64,000 nucleotides of DNA, from contig OW569377.1 of NCBI GenBank assembly GCA_937625935.1, positions 372,001 to 436,000 of the forward strand. Direction: 5' to 3'. Origin of the DNA: Tetramitus jugosus (lineage: Eukaryota; Heterolobosea; Eutetramitea; Acrasida; Vahlkampfiidae). This document shows positions 17,977-27,977 of the stretch, in pieces. Position 1 is the first letter of the stretch. Each line of letters opens with the position of its first letter. The notes below the pieces were generated by a model that worked only from the letters and a program-made list of their open reading frames with translations, was not told the DNA's origin and made no database searches. A program made the position numbers and the translations under genes.

Positions 17977-18423
17977 GCTTCACAAATTACAAGCATTTCC
18001 CCAGAAAACTTTGGAGACCAAGGACTTGCTTTATGCTTCAGATACATTTCCATTGGTGTCATTCCACAGTTGTCAGATGCTCAACTAACTCAAGCTACCA
18101 ATGTCTCTCAAGTGTGTACCTGTGATCAGTACAGAGCTTTTACTGAACAACAATTGAAGGTGATTCAAGAAGTGAACCCTGTAGAATTTAAGATGTTGGA
18201 TCAACGTTGTGATACACCTCCTCCTCCAACACCCACTCCTTCAGAACACCCACTTCCACATCCACACTCACACACACCGAGCAAACGTGCAAAGAAGATT
18301 GGTGTTGGAGTCACTATCAGTGGAATTGCTGCTTTCATTGTAGTTGGTACATTGGGAGGTATTGCGGTATGCTTGATCAAGAATAATTCCAAGAGACAGT
18401 CTTATGACTCACTCCTGGCATAA
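17977..18423 (+). pseudogene. 3' fragment of CSGF-repeat membrane protein gene
   Basis: The open frame starts inside sequence nearly identical to 20908-21140 of the first full-length paralog (SQITSISPENFGDQGLALCF and onward). It continues through the CTCDQYRAFTEQQLKVIQEV block, a Pro/His-rich linker and a transmembrane helix (GVTISGIAAFIVVGTLGGIAVCLI), and ends RQSYDSLLA. About the first 650 codons of the family, including the signal peptide, are missing. A 15-nt in-frame deletion removes TLYHF. No ATG lies at a sensible place, so I regard it as a relic. It was cut exactly where the 5S copy 3 block abuts it. Confidence 0.75.
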
Positions 18424-18934
18424 ATTGTTGGTTGTTCCCTTCACAAATTCACTTCTCCTCTTGTTCATGTCGCACACCAATTGTGATTAAGGTTGTAATA
18501 ATGAGCTTTTCTAACATCTTCTTGTGCTGAAGACATTCCTGACGGCTCAAGAAGGATTGAAGAATGGCCTGTTTGATAAGAGCAAGCTTCATTCATTCAT
18601 GAATGAATTGGAGGAAAAGAATAGGAAAAGGTAGAAAGTTTCTATCACAAAAACCTTCAGTAGATCCCGGTATCCTTCAACTTGAACACGGCATGAATAC
18701 TTTGTAGTCTGAGATATTTTGTGTCTTCGAATGGGCTGCGCAAATGCCACGTCAAAGCCGCATAAAACCTCTCATAGGTGTCGCAGATATTGTACTCGAA
18801 TTGGGACCAACATCGGAAGAATCACCCTAAAAGGCAAAGGGGAAACTGTTGCATGAATCTCCAAGTCAGTCATCAAAATTTTGGACAGGGTGACCGATCC
18901 AATCAATCAGAATTCATAAAACAGTAACATAAAC
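18424..18934. other. Intergenic with a short coding relic
   Basis: Around 18518-18634 a stop-bounded plus-strand frame reads VLKTFLTAQEGLKNGLF, then DKSKLHSFMNELEEKNRKR. It looks like the end of a lost protein but is too short to name. The rest is promoter and leader of the CSGF-repeat gene at 18935. Confidence 0.35.
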
Positions 18935-21235
18935 ATGTGGTTAGCACAACACCTTGTTCTCCTGTTCATAGCTTTCATCTCGTTCTTTGTCCTGTTGGTA
19001 TCCTCTGTCCATGCGAGTGATATTCCATGGTCCACTCTCACTGCCCAACAACTTTCAGAAGTGCCTGCTGAGGAGTTCTCCAAAATTTCCTCAGCTGGAT
19101 TGGCATCCATTCCAAGTTCAAGTTGTAGTGGTTTCCAAGCGGCTCAAATCTCCAATATTTACAGGTATGCATGCTCTGGTTTCCAAGCTTCTTGTTTTGA
19201 GAACATTCCTAGCAGTGTTTTCAGCGGTTTCAAGAGTGGCTGTCTCGGTGATTGGGATCAAGATCAAGTTCATGGCATCTCCAGCCAACAAGTTGCACAA
19301 TTGACACCAGAAGCAATGAGTGGACTCAAAACTGCATTGAAAGGAATCACAGGAGAAACTTGTTCTGGATTTTACAATGCTCAGTTGGCCCAATTACAAA
19401 AGTACTCGTGCACCTATTTAGAGAGTGATTGCTTTTCATTCTTGACTGCCAATGCCACAAGTGGATTCACTTCAGATTGTGTCAGTAACTTTGATGCTTC
19501 TCAGGTTCAAGGACTTGGTCAAAATCAGATGTCTGCTTTCTCTCCAGCTGCATTTGCTGGATGGACCTCCAAGGCACTTGCTTCAGTTCAAGAAAATGCT
19601 TGTTCTGGATTCAAGGCTTCTCAGATTGAAATGTTGTACAAGTACACTTGTTCTGGTTTCGCCGGTCAATGTTTGTCAAAGATGCTTCCAGAGAGCTTCT
19701 CAGGATTTACCTCAGATTGTATTGCCAACATCTATTATGCTCAATTGGACATGATTTCTCAAGAACAAATTTCTCAGTTGACTGAATCTGCTGTCACAGG
19801 ATTCAGCGCAAAGCAGATGAGCAGTTTGAATGCAGTAGCTTGTTCAGGTTTCTCAAAGGGACAGGTCTCCAACTTTCACAAATACTCTTGCACTGGAATT
19901 TCAGATTCTTGCATGTCACACATTCCTGCAGAGAGCTTTGCTGGATTCACCTCTGATTGTGCAAATAATTGGGATCAATTTGCATTGAGCAAAGTATCCA
20001 GTGAACAAATGACTGATCTCTCAGAGTCAGGAGTTTCTGGAATCTCACAGAAGGTGTTGCAATCTATCGAACCATCTGCTTGTGCAGGATTTACAAACAA
20101 ACAATTGAGTGTGGTGCCCAAGTATAGTTGTGCAGGGTTTGTTTCTGTGTGTACAGCCAACATTCCTTCAAATCAATATTCTGGCTTCTCTGCTTCATGC
20201 ACAGCTCAGTTTTCTAACTCTGCCCTTCAACAAATCAGTGCAATTCAATTGAAATCTTTCACACCTGAAGCTCTCAGTGCGGTTCGATCCGCTACTTGGA
20301 GCAATATTCCAGGAGAGAGTTGCAGTGGTCTCAATGGCAATTTGACCAGTGGCTTGGGGTATGGATGTTCAGGAATTACTGCACAATGTATTCAATCGAT
20401 CAAGGATTCATCTGCCATTTCTGCACTCACCAATCAATGCACCAGAAATTTGCCCACTGATTCTATTGCAGTGTTCTCTCAGAGCCAACTGGCTAAACTC
20501 AGTGCTGATGGTGTCAGTGGATTCAATGGAGTTGCTTTCATAGCTCTTGTTGGGAATAACCAACTGGGCTTCGTCGATCTGATGACTCTGGAGCAGGTGT
20601 CACTCGTTACACGTCAGGCCATCTATGATCTCACCCGATATCTAGTATCTAATCGCACCTTATCTCCACCAAAGAAGGTGATCACCAAGGATGAATTGTC
20701 TTCTTTGACATGGCTTCAACTCGCTTATTCCACAATCAACTCATGTCAAGCAACTCTCAACGGCAATTCGATGAAGCAACTTCCAGATTTGACATTGCAA
20801 GGTCTTCGCAATGACACCATTGTTGTCCTCCCATCTGATATCCTTTCTCAACTCTCTGCCCCTCAAATTCATAATCTTCTTCCTGATACAATCTGGACTG
20901 CTTCAGCTTCACAAATTACAAGCATTTCCCCAGAAAACTTTGGAGACCAAGGACTTGCTTTATGCTTTAGATACATTTCCATTGGTGTCATTCCACAGTT
21001 GACAGATGCTCAACTCGCTCATGCTGCCAAAGTGACTCTCTATCATTTCTCTCAAGCATGTACCTGTGATCAATTTAGAGCTTTTACTGAACAACAATTG
21101 AAGGTGATTCAAGAAGTGAATCCTGATGAATTCAAGAAGTTGGATATAAGATGTGCTGCTTCACCCTCCTCATACTCACGTTCACATCCACGCACACAGG
21201 ACAAACGAACAGTGAATGTCCGTGTCAGAGGGTAA
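18935..21235 (+). CDS. Secreted CSGF-repeat protein, paralog 1 (membrane anchor lost)
   Basis: This encodes 766 aa. The signal peptide is residues 1-27 (LVLLFIAFISFFVLLVSSVHA). Six repeats of about 80-85 residues follow. Each contains CSGFxxxQIxxLYKYSCSGF, an FSGFTSDC-like element and an Ile/Leu-periodic segment such as VSSEQMTDLSESGVSGIS. The repeats' regular Leu/Ile/Phe spacing and paired Cys suggest a disulfide-stabilised solenoid. A distinct C-terminal part (about 560-740) includes TWLQLAYSTI and CTCDQFRAFTEQQL. Unlike the paralog at 21447 and the fragment at 17977, the chain stops in RTVNVRVRG before any transmembrane helix. A TTYDSL sequence in another frame downstream resembles the lost tail, so deletion or frameshift removed the anchor. 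The protein should therefore be secreted. Function unknown. Confidence 0.75.
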   Translation: MWLAQHLVLLFIAFISFFVLLVSSVHASDIPWSTLTAQQLSEVPAEEFSKISSAGLASIPSSSCSGFQAAQISNIYRYACSGFQASCFENIPSSVFSGFKSGCLGDWDQDQVHGISSQQVAQLTPEAMSGLKTALKGITGETCSGFYNAQLAQLQKYSCTYLESDCFSFLTANATSGFTSDCVSNFDASQVQGLGQNQMSAFSPAAFAGWTSKALASVQENACSGFKASQIEMLYKYTCSGFAGQCLSKMLPESFSGFTSDCIANIYYAQLDMISQEQISQLTESAVTGFSAKQMSSLNAVACSGFSKGQVSNFHKYSCTGISDSCMSHIPAESFAGFTSDCANNWDQFALSKVSSEQMTDLSESGVSGISQKVLQSIEPSACAGFTNKQLSVVPKYSCAGFVSVCTANIPSNQYSGFSASCTAQFSNSALQQISAIQLKSFTPEALSAVRSATWSNIPGESCSGLNGNLTSGLGYGCSGITAQCIQSIKDSSAISALTNQCTRNLPTDSIAVFSQSQLAKLSADGVSGFNGVAFIALVGNNQLGFVDLMTLEQVSLVTRQAIYDLTRYLVSNRTLSPPKKVITKDELSSLTWLQLAYSTINSCQATLNGNSMKQLPDLTLQGLRNDTIVVLPSDILSQLSAPQIHNLLPDTIWTASASQITSISPENFGDQGLALCFRYISIGVIPQLTDAQLAHAAKVTLYHFSQACTCDQFRAFTEQQLKVIQEVNPDEFKKLDIRCAASPSSYSRSHPRTQDKRTVNVRVRG

Positions 21236-21446
21236 ATCTGGAGTATAGGAGGGACGATTTCACAGCATTGACAACTTATGATTCGCTCGTGTGCTTCCAA
21301 AATGAACTCACTCTTCTTTTCCGCATTCTTTGTTGTTGGTCTATCCTTCTATTTCCACATGAGAAGAATTCCAAGATGACAGGGTCAAATTTTTTGGGAG
21401 GGTTGCAACATGTGAACTCACACACAAAAACACGAAACAAAACAAC

Positions 21447-23861
21447 ATGTGGGCAGCACAACACCTTCTTCTCTTGATAGCATCCATTTTCTTCTGTTCC
21501 TCCTTCTTGTTGGTATCATCTGTCCGTGCCAGTGACATTTCATGGTCCACTCTCACTGCCCAACAACTTTCAGAAGTTCCAGCTGATGAATTCTCCAAGA
21601 TATCCTCCGCTCAATTGGCATCCATTCCAAGTTCAAGTTGTAGTGGTTTCCAAACGGCTCAAATCTCCAACATTTACAAGTATTCTTGTTCTGGTTTCAA
21701 GGCTGCATGTTTTACTAATATGACCAGTAGTGCATTTGCTGGATTCAATAGTGGCTGTCTGAACAATTGGGATCAAGATCAGGTTCATGGCATCTCCAGC
21801 CAACAAGTTGCACAATTGACACCAGAGGCAATGAGTGGACTCTCAACTGCGTTGAAGGGCATCACGGGAGAGATGTGCTCTGGATTTTATGATGCTCAGG
21901 TTGTTCAATTGTACAAATACTCTTGTGCATATTTGAAGAGCAATTGTTTTTCATTCTTGACTGCCAATGGCACCAGTGGATTTACTTCAGATTGTGTCAG
22001 CAACTTTGATGCTTCTCAGGTTCAAGGACTTGGTCAAAATCAGATGGCTGCCTTCTCTCCAGCTGCATTTGCTGGATGGACCTCCAAGGCACTTGCTTCA
22101 GTTCAAGAAAATGCTTGTTCTGGATTCAAGGCTTCTCAGATTGAAATGTTGTACAAGTACAGTTGCGCTGGACTTGTTCGTCAATGTTTGTCCAAGATAG
22201 TTCCGCAGCGCTTCTCAGGATTTACCTCAGATTGCATCTCCAATATCAATTATGATCAATTGGATATGGTTTCCAGCGACCAAATTTCTCAATTGACTGC
22301 ATCAGCTGTCAAAGGGTTCACCTCGAAGCAAATGAGTGGTTTGAATGCCATTGCTTGTTCAGGATTCTCCAAAGATCAAATTTCAAACTTCTACAAGTAT
22401 TCTTGTGCTGGAATTTCAGCATCTTGCATGTCTCATATTCCTGCAGAGAGCTTTGCTGGATTCACCTCTGATTGTGCAAATAATTGGGATCAATCTGCAT
22501 TGAGCAAAGTATCCAGTGAACAAATGACTGATCTTTCAGAATCAGGAGTTTCTGGAATCTCACAGAAAGTATTGCAATCTATCGCACCATCTGCTTGTTC
22601 AGGATTTTCAAGCAAGCAATTGAATGCTGTGTACAAGTATAGTTGTGCAGGGTTTTTGTCTGATTGTACAGCCAATATCAACTCAAATCAATACTCTGGT
22701 TTCGCTGCTGATTGTACTGGCTATTTTTCAGCGCACTCATTAAGTAGCATCAATGCTATCCAATTGCAGTCATTCACACCAGAAGCTCTCAGTTCAGTTC
22801 CATCAAATACTTGGAATAACATTCCAGGAGAGAGTTGCAGTGGTCTCAATGGCAATTTGACCAGTGGCTTGGGGTATGGCTGTTCAGGAATTACTGCACA
22901 ATGTATTCAATCGATCAAGGATTCATCTGCCATTTCTGCACTCACATATCAATGCACCAGAAACTTGCCCACTGTTTCTATTGCAGTGTTCTCTCAGAAT
23001 CAATTATCTCAACTCAGTGCTAATGGGGTCAGTGGATTCAATGGACTGGCTCTGGCGACTCTTGTTATGAAGAAGCAAATGGATTTCGTTGATCTGATGA
23101 CTCTGGAGCAGGTGTCACTCGTTACACGTCAGGCTATCTATGATCTCAAGCGATTCATTGTGTCGGATCCTGCCGTTCCGCCACCAAAGAAGGTGATCAC
23201 CAAGGATGAATTGTCTGCTTTGACATGGCTTCAACTCGCTTATTCCACAATCGACTCATGCCAAGCCACTCTCAGCAGCAACACAATCAAGCAACTCCCA
23301 GACTTGGCATTGCAGGGCCTTCGCAATGACACCATTGTTGTTCTCCCATCTGATATCCTTTCTCAACTATCTGTGGCTCAAATTGATCATCTTCTTCCCG
23401 ATGCAATCAGCTATGCTTCTGCTTTACAAATTTCGAGCATTACTCCCAAAGGGTTTGGAGAGCATGGACTTGGTACCTACTTTAAGTTCATCTCCGTCCA
23501 TGTCATTCCCAATGTGACAGATGCTCAACTAACTCAAGCTGCCAATGTGACTCTCTATCATTTCTCTCAAGCATGTACCTGTGATCAATTTAGAGCCTTT
23601 ACTGAACAACAATTGAATGTAATTCAAGAAGTGAATCCTGATGAATTCAAGAAGTTGGATCAAGGTTGTGGGGCACCTAATCCTCCAACTCCGAGCTCCT
23701 CGGATCATCCAAAGGACACGAAAGCAGTGAAAATTGCTATTGGTGTCACTATTGGTGTTATTGCTGCTTTACTTGTGATTGGTACATTCGTAGGTATTGC
23801 GGTTTGTCTGATCAAGAAGCAGCCAAAGAGACAAACCATTTATGACCCTATCCTGGATTAA
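21447..23861 (+). CDS. CSGF-repeat type I membrane protein, paralog 2
   Basis: This encodes 804 aa. The order is a signal peptide (1-28, LLLLIASIFFCSSFLLVSSVRA), six ~80-85-residue CSGF repeats with paired cysteines, a C-terminal ectodomain block (TWLQLAYSTI...CTCDQFRAFTEQQL), a Pro/Ser/Asp linker, a single transmembrane helix (IAIGVTIGVIAALLVIGTFVGIAV) and a short basic cytoplasmic tail ending QTIYDPILD. It is a tandem duplicate of the gene at 18935: long stretches around residues 150-230 are nearly identical at DNA level, which points to recent duplication or gene conversion. A surface receptor or adhesin is plausible from topology, but no known domain is recognised. The YDPI(L) tail could be an endocytic Tyr motif; that is speculative. 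Confidence 0.8.
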   Translation: MWAAQHLLLLIASIFFCSSFLLVSSVRASDISWSTLTAQQLSEVPADEFSKISSAQLASIPSSSCSGFQTAQISNIYKYSCSGFKAACFTNMTSSAFAGFNSGCLNNWDQDQVHGISSQQVAQLTPEAMSGLSTALKGITGEMCSGFYDAQVVQLYKYSCAYLKSNCFSFLTANGTSGFTSDCVSNFDASQVQGLGQNQMAAFSPAAFAGWTSKALASVQENACSGFKASQIEMLYKYSCAGLVRQCLSKIVPQRFSGFTSDCISNINYDQLDMVSSDQISQLTASAVKGFTSKQMSGLNAIACSGFSKDQISNFYKYSCAGISASCMSHIPAESFAGFTSDCANNWDQSALSKVSSEQMTDLSESGVSGISQKVLQSIAPSACSGFSSKQLNAVYKYSCAGFLSDCTANINSNQYSGFAADCTGYFSAHSLSSINAIQLQSFTPEALSSVPSNTWNNIPGESCSGLNGNLTSGLGYGCSGITAQCIQSIKDSSAISALTYQCTRNLPTVSIAVFSQNQLSQLSANGVSGFNGLALATLVMKKQMDFVDLMTLEQVSLVTRQAIYDLKRFIVSDPAVPPPKKVITKDELSALTWLQLAYSTIDSCQATLSSNTIKQLPDLALQGLRNDTIVVLPSDILSQLSVAQIDHLLPDAISYASALQISSITPKGFGEHGLGTYFKFISVHVIPNVTDAQLTQAANVTLYHFSQACTCDQFRAFTEQQLNVIQEVNPDEFKKLDQGCGAPNPPTPSSSDHPKDTKAVKIAIGVTIGVIAALLVIGTFVGIAVCLIKKQPKRQTIYDPILD

Positions 23862-25579
23862 AGTTTGGAGTATCTTGGCTCAAGGATGACATGAATGAAC
23901 CTATTTTTATTTGTTGACGAATTGGTCAGTAACTTGAAGGAATGATATTTGCATGTGAGAAACACACATTCATTATCCCCATTCGAATTGAAGTTTGTAG
24001 CGAACCTTCGATTCAATTCTAACTACTGATGAAAAAGTTGCTTAGTAGCAGTATTCGAATGTTGTATGTGTCCTCGTGTAACTTTAATAATGGAAATGAT
24101 ACCATTCCCTCCCTTGTAACGAAAATAAAGTTATCCAAAGCGAGCCATACGTGATGGAATAACTAAAACTGTTTTCGATCAATAATAATTACATGCTCTT
24201 GTCTTCAGAACTCATACGTATAAGTCATCTGCCAAAACCAATTCTCCACTCGGCATTTGGTTTCATTTTCATTGTTGATTAAACGACCATATTGCAGAGA
24301 GGTGTGGTCACAATTATTTCAAAGACTTCACTGTAACCTCTTTGAACAATGCACAATGACTATCTATTTCACTGTCCTGGCAATCTAGAAAAGTGATGGT
24401 GGTGATGATTAGACATGCATGGTAATTGCACAACGATCAAGTCAAAACATCGATCAAAAACGATTTGGTTGAATTCGGCGAAATAGAGAACAACAGAACC
24501 GACGGTCGGTTTTTATTTTCGTTTCGTTTTTACCATTCACTCATGTCCGTGATATTCCAAGATCTAGTATTACTGTTCTATTTGAAGCAAAGAGCAATTC
24601 ATACATATCGCACAAAAGCGTCGGATTTGGGTCTTGGGTTAATATATCTTGGGAAAAAGCAATGGATAAGTTTTTATAAATGTGGGTTTGAACTTCAGAA
24701 TTTCACGCCCTCTCCATGTGAAAATTCAAGGAACAAGTCAGCAACTCCTGTGAGAATTAATCAGGAAGTAATGATAGATCAAATGATCCAATAAGTAACC
24801 GAAACAATCCTTCAGCTCAAAACAAATCTGAACATGGTATTGTTGATGCAATCAGACACTCTTATCACTCAGTAGTCAATCAAAAAGAGACACTTCAGAG
24901 AGAACATTGAGAGGAAGATCATTGAAGATCCATTTATTGATAGAGTGGGAGCACGGCACCACTCAGTTGTTGACCAATTTGTGGAATTAACATATCGATG
25001 ACATCTCTTCTTCATTCTCCATGAGCATTGAAAATCCTCTTCCTGTAACATTTAACATATGTTGACGCAGGAATATTTGTTAGAAAGAAGCTTGTAGGAT
25101 GGCCTACTCAGATTTAAAATGTACGAGTAAACATTTAACCGTGTCAATGAAGGTCTGGAATCATCAATGTCATGAAAACTGTCCAACAACTGTAATCGCG
25201 AAGCAAACTCCTTCCTTGTCGATTCATTATGGATTGTTGTTTTATTTCTAGTGGCCATGCATGTTCATCCTCAATAAAATAGTCTGAGATGAACTGATCC
25301 TGGTCATCTTCCATTTGTTATTTGTTTGGTTGGAAAGTTTCGATTACAAGATTGAATAATCCAATCACATGAAAACGTCGGAAAAACGACATAAAAAAGT
25401 CAAAATGTGACGGGGTTTTACAAGGCAAAAAGACAGGTACAAAAAAGAAATATTCTGAATTCTACATGAAAAAGGGTCTAACACTATTCATATGTGTTTC
25501 TCCAACATCACCCCAAAAGACATTTTTCAAACATTGTAATTGCAATCTGTTTGTTTCTTGTGCGCTTGCGATTCGACGC
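23862..25579. other. Gene-poor region
   Basis: Over 1.7 kb I see no convincing gene. A 122-codon plus frame at 24426 has no ATG near its start and no known motif. A plus-strand stretch at about 24883-24999 reads coherently (KKRHFRENIERKIIEDPF) but sits after a stop and may be a relic. Two short minus-strand frames (24869-25258) could be exons but lack support. A+T is high throughout. Confidence 0.4.
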
Positions 25580-25647
25580 TTCTGGGCAACATACGTAACA
25601 GTGTGTGCTAATATATACTCACACACTGTTACGTATGTTGCCCAGAA
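25580..25647. repeat. Perfect 28-bp inverted repeat (hairpin)
   Basis: Left arm 25580-25607 (TTCTGGGCAACATACGTAAC and eight more bases) is exactly complementary to right arm 25620-25647. The 12-nt loop, CTAATATATACT, is itself partly palindromic. There is no mismatch in 28 bp. It is a strong cruciform or hairpin, possibly a tiny foldback element or the remnant of an inverted duplication. Confidence 0.9.
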
Positions 25648-25677
25648 TATACTTAACTAACAGTTCTTATAGTATAA

Positions 25678-25980
25678 TGTCAGGTTGAAGAATCAAATTC
25701 AGAATATATTGCCAGACTTCTCTTTGAAGACAGCACCAAATTAGATGATACTCACTTGATTGTATCTTTCAAATTTACCGAAAATCGGCCAAACTGGAGT
25801 TCACCAGTATTACCATGGCAGAGAAATATAAGGTACTTAACAAATGTTGTGTTCAGTAATGACTCATTTATACAAAATTGTGAAGCGCTATTTAATCGGA
25901 GAAAATCATCTTCTGTTTCGGGACGGAAAGTTAAGAGCGAATCTCCGACATTGTCGCAACTGTTGGTGATCATATATTGA
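25678..25980 (+). pseudogene. Possible orphan exon or gene relic
   Basis: A 100-codon open frame follows a stop and a CAG that could be a splice acceptor. It reads smoothly as globular protein (SEYIARLLFEDSTKLDDTHL, then FKFTENRPNWSSPVLPWQ and NDSFIQNCEALFNRR). It has no ATG at its start and I do not recognise it. It lies 30 bp after the perfect hairpin. It may be one exon of an unresolved gene or a truncated copy. Confidence 0.35.
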
Positions 25981-26949
25981 TAGTGTTCAGCGAAAAGATA
26001 TCCTCGATCCCAAATCCCTTCAACAAATAATATAACTATTCTTTCGTCGTTTCACTTTATTTCCAATATCCATTGAGATCACCTGGCCCAACTTTTAGCG
26101 GGGTTTTCAAGCCCAACATACCATTTCTGACAATCCTCTTCCACCGGTCTCGTCCTTTGACTCTCTGACATTTTCTTGGGCTTTTGCCACTAAATCACGA
26201 CGACCGGAATTTTACATATGTTTTGTCGAAAGTAAACTTGACAAGCCAAAGCTCCGGCTTCAATGTTGGACATATTCGAGGAGAGAGGTTACTATGGCCA
26301 TCCAGATATGCAAAGATTGGCACGAATCAACAAAGCAATCGACGATCACGTTCAAAAATCTAACTGTGCACACTTCACAATTTGCTATGGTGTCAGAATC
26401 ATTCCAGGTTTTGATTTATGTAGAAGTTCTTGGCGGATAAGAAGCAATGACAACAGTGGAGTATATGGAGAAGTCGTCAACGGAATTAGATCTGCAAGAA
26501 AGTAACGAGATGTTGCAGTTCCATTTACAGAGTGGATGAAACTGCGCGCTCAGATTAGCATATGACTTCCATCGACATCAAAATCAGGCAATGTGTGGTT
26601 TATAGCCAAAGTACTGACATCCAACCTACTAGAGCTTCTGTCATCAAATTGAAGCAATGACAGTATTGTGGTCTCCCCCAAAGAATAATTTACCTCTACT
26701 TGCCATCTCCCGTATCATATGGGAGAGGAAGATCTACGAGTGAGCCTGTGGTCGACAAAGGATAGACCAAACTGACAGATTACGCAGTATCCAGAGCTAG
26801 ATACGAAGAGGGAAGAAGAGAGAAGCCAGTGCAATTGAAGAAGAAGTCCCACAGAGGAAGGTAATACTAACAAACTCCCCAGGAGGTACTGTCCAGATTA
26901 ACAAAGCACAACAAATTTCTGTGCGCAGCGAGGAAATGCCACAGAACCT
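25981..26949. other. Relic-rich region upstream of LINE fragment
   Basis: A small ATG-started frame at 26263-26505 (80 aa, plus; starts MLDIFEERGYYGHP) has no known motif. From about 26700 to 26870 broken plus-strand frames give charged low-complexity sequence (GRGRSTSEPVVDKG, EKPVQLKKKSHRGR), which could be the end of a retroelement ORF1 preceding the endonuclease fragment. Nothing intact. Confidence 0.35.
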
Positions 26950-27078
26950 ATGAGCAAGACTTTGAATGTGGTCTGGTACAACATCCGAGGGCTTAAAATT
27001 AAACGGATTGGTGTTGTATCAATGATGGAATCAAGCCTAGATATAGATGTGTTGAAAGTGTCCAAGAACGTAGAATGA
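26950..27078 (+). pseudogene. Fragment of LINE (non-LTR) ORF2 endonuclease
   Basis: A 42-codon frame, MSKTLNVVWYNIRGLKIKRI then VSMMESSLDIDVLKV, matches the start of LINE-type apurinic endonucleases (the family has LNIxxWNVRGL...L...DIDIxxLQET). The catalytic Glu that should follow DVLxLxE is not clear, and the frame stops right there. The fragment is cut where the minus-strand ORF1-like pseudogene begins (about 27075), so a later rearrangement or insertion truncated it. Assignment rests on one motif region only. Confidence 0.45.
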
Positions 27079-27977
27079 TTGCTGGCAATGGAAGAATCCT
27101 TGCTGTGTAGGTCGCTTGTGGTGAGACGTGCTGATCTTTTATTGTGTTCATTGAGTGGTGGTTGGCTCTTGGGTGACCGTAGTTGGAGTGGCGGGATGGG
27201 ATTCCGGCATGATCGACTCCCAGTCATCGGTCGTAGACGGAGTCGAAGTTCGAATTCGGAGATTCGCTCCGGCGTCCTTGGAGACGGGTCGCGAGGGGAA
27301 TCCGGTTGATGGAAGCCATATCTTTTAATACACTGACTTGGTGGCGCAGGTCGTCCACCACAGCCAGTAGCTCTTGGTACATCTTGGTCAGCCTCTTGCT
27401 GACAGCCTTGACCGTATCACGTGGGCGTGGAAGGAAGCGCTTTGCTTCCACCTCCACTGGCATGGATTGAACGTTCCGAAGCAATGCTTCGGCATACGTT
27501 TCGAACTCCATCACAACAAAGGCGGTGTCGTGCTTCTTGAGCACGTTCTTGACCTTTGTTGTACCAAGCATGGCCTTGATGTCGTCCTCCGTCTTACCTT
27601 TGACACCGTGGAGGACGACCTTCTTGGCACAATCAACGTTGTGCTTGAGTGCTGCCTTGCAGCCACTCATCTTCTTGTGGCGGTTGAAGGATTCAACAAA
27701 TGGGTAAATGTTGTCATCACAACAGTTACCCACGCAACAAACCTCTTGGGGCCCTTCTTGATGACTTGAACCCTGGTGAGCAAATCACCAAAATCCAAGC
27801 CAATCTTCTTGGCCAAGGCAGCCTTTCCAGTGATGATGACCTCCTTGCTGCTTGGTGCAGTTCCTCTTGGTGCTGTGGTCCACACAGCATAGCGTGGATT
27901 CTCATACTCACGAACAACAGGGGTGTGTGTTCGTTTTTTCATCGGCGTTTTTTTTTCTACGTTTTGTAATTGAATTC
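27075..27977 (-). pseudogene. ORF1-like element, degenerate copy B
   Basis: This is a broken paralog of the intact ORF at 28126-29292. It starts with the same leader (GAATTCAATTAC at 27977, then A-rich) and an ATG at 27942. Its N-terminus (NPRYAVWTT, EVIITGKAAL, GDLLTRVQVIKKG) matches copy A. A one-base frameshift near 27715 moves the reading to a second frame (IYPFVESFNRHKKM, KKVVLHGVKGKTEDDIK, TAFVVMEFETYAEALL, KRLTKMYQELLAVVDDLRHQV). Roughly the middle 100 codons are then missing. Sequence like the copy A tail (KRSARLTTSDL) appears in a third frame near 27100. The 3' end is lost at the LINE fragment. Confidence 0.7.

Noticed and set aside
17765..18062. Minus-strand frames ending SNREVKHHLAELVLR
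   Set aside because: Translation of 5S copy 3 and its flank, not a protein.
21233..21275. Possible 3' intron in CSGF paralog 1 that would restore the anchor
   Set aside because: Splicing GTAAAT to the nearby CAG leads to a stop after a few codons and no transmembrane helix.
24426..24794. 122-codon frame in the gene-poor region
   Set aside because: TTG start, no ATG near the beginning, no motif or neighbour support.
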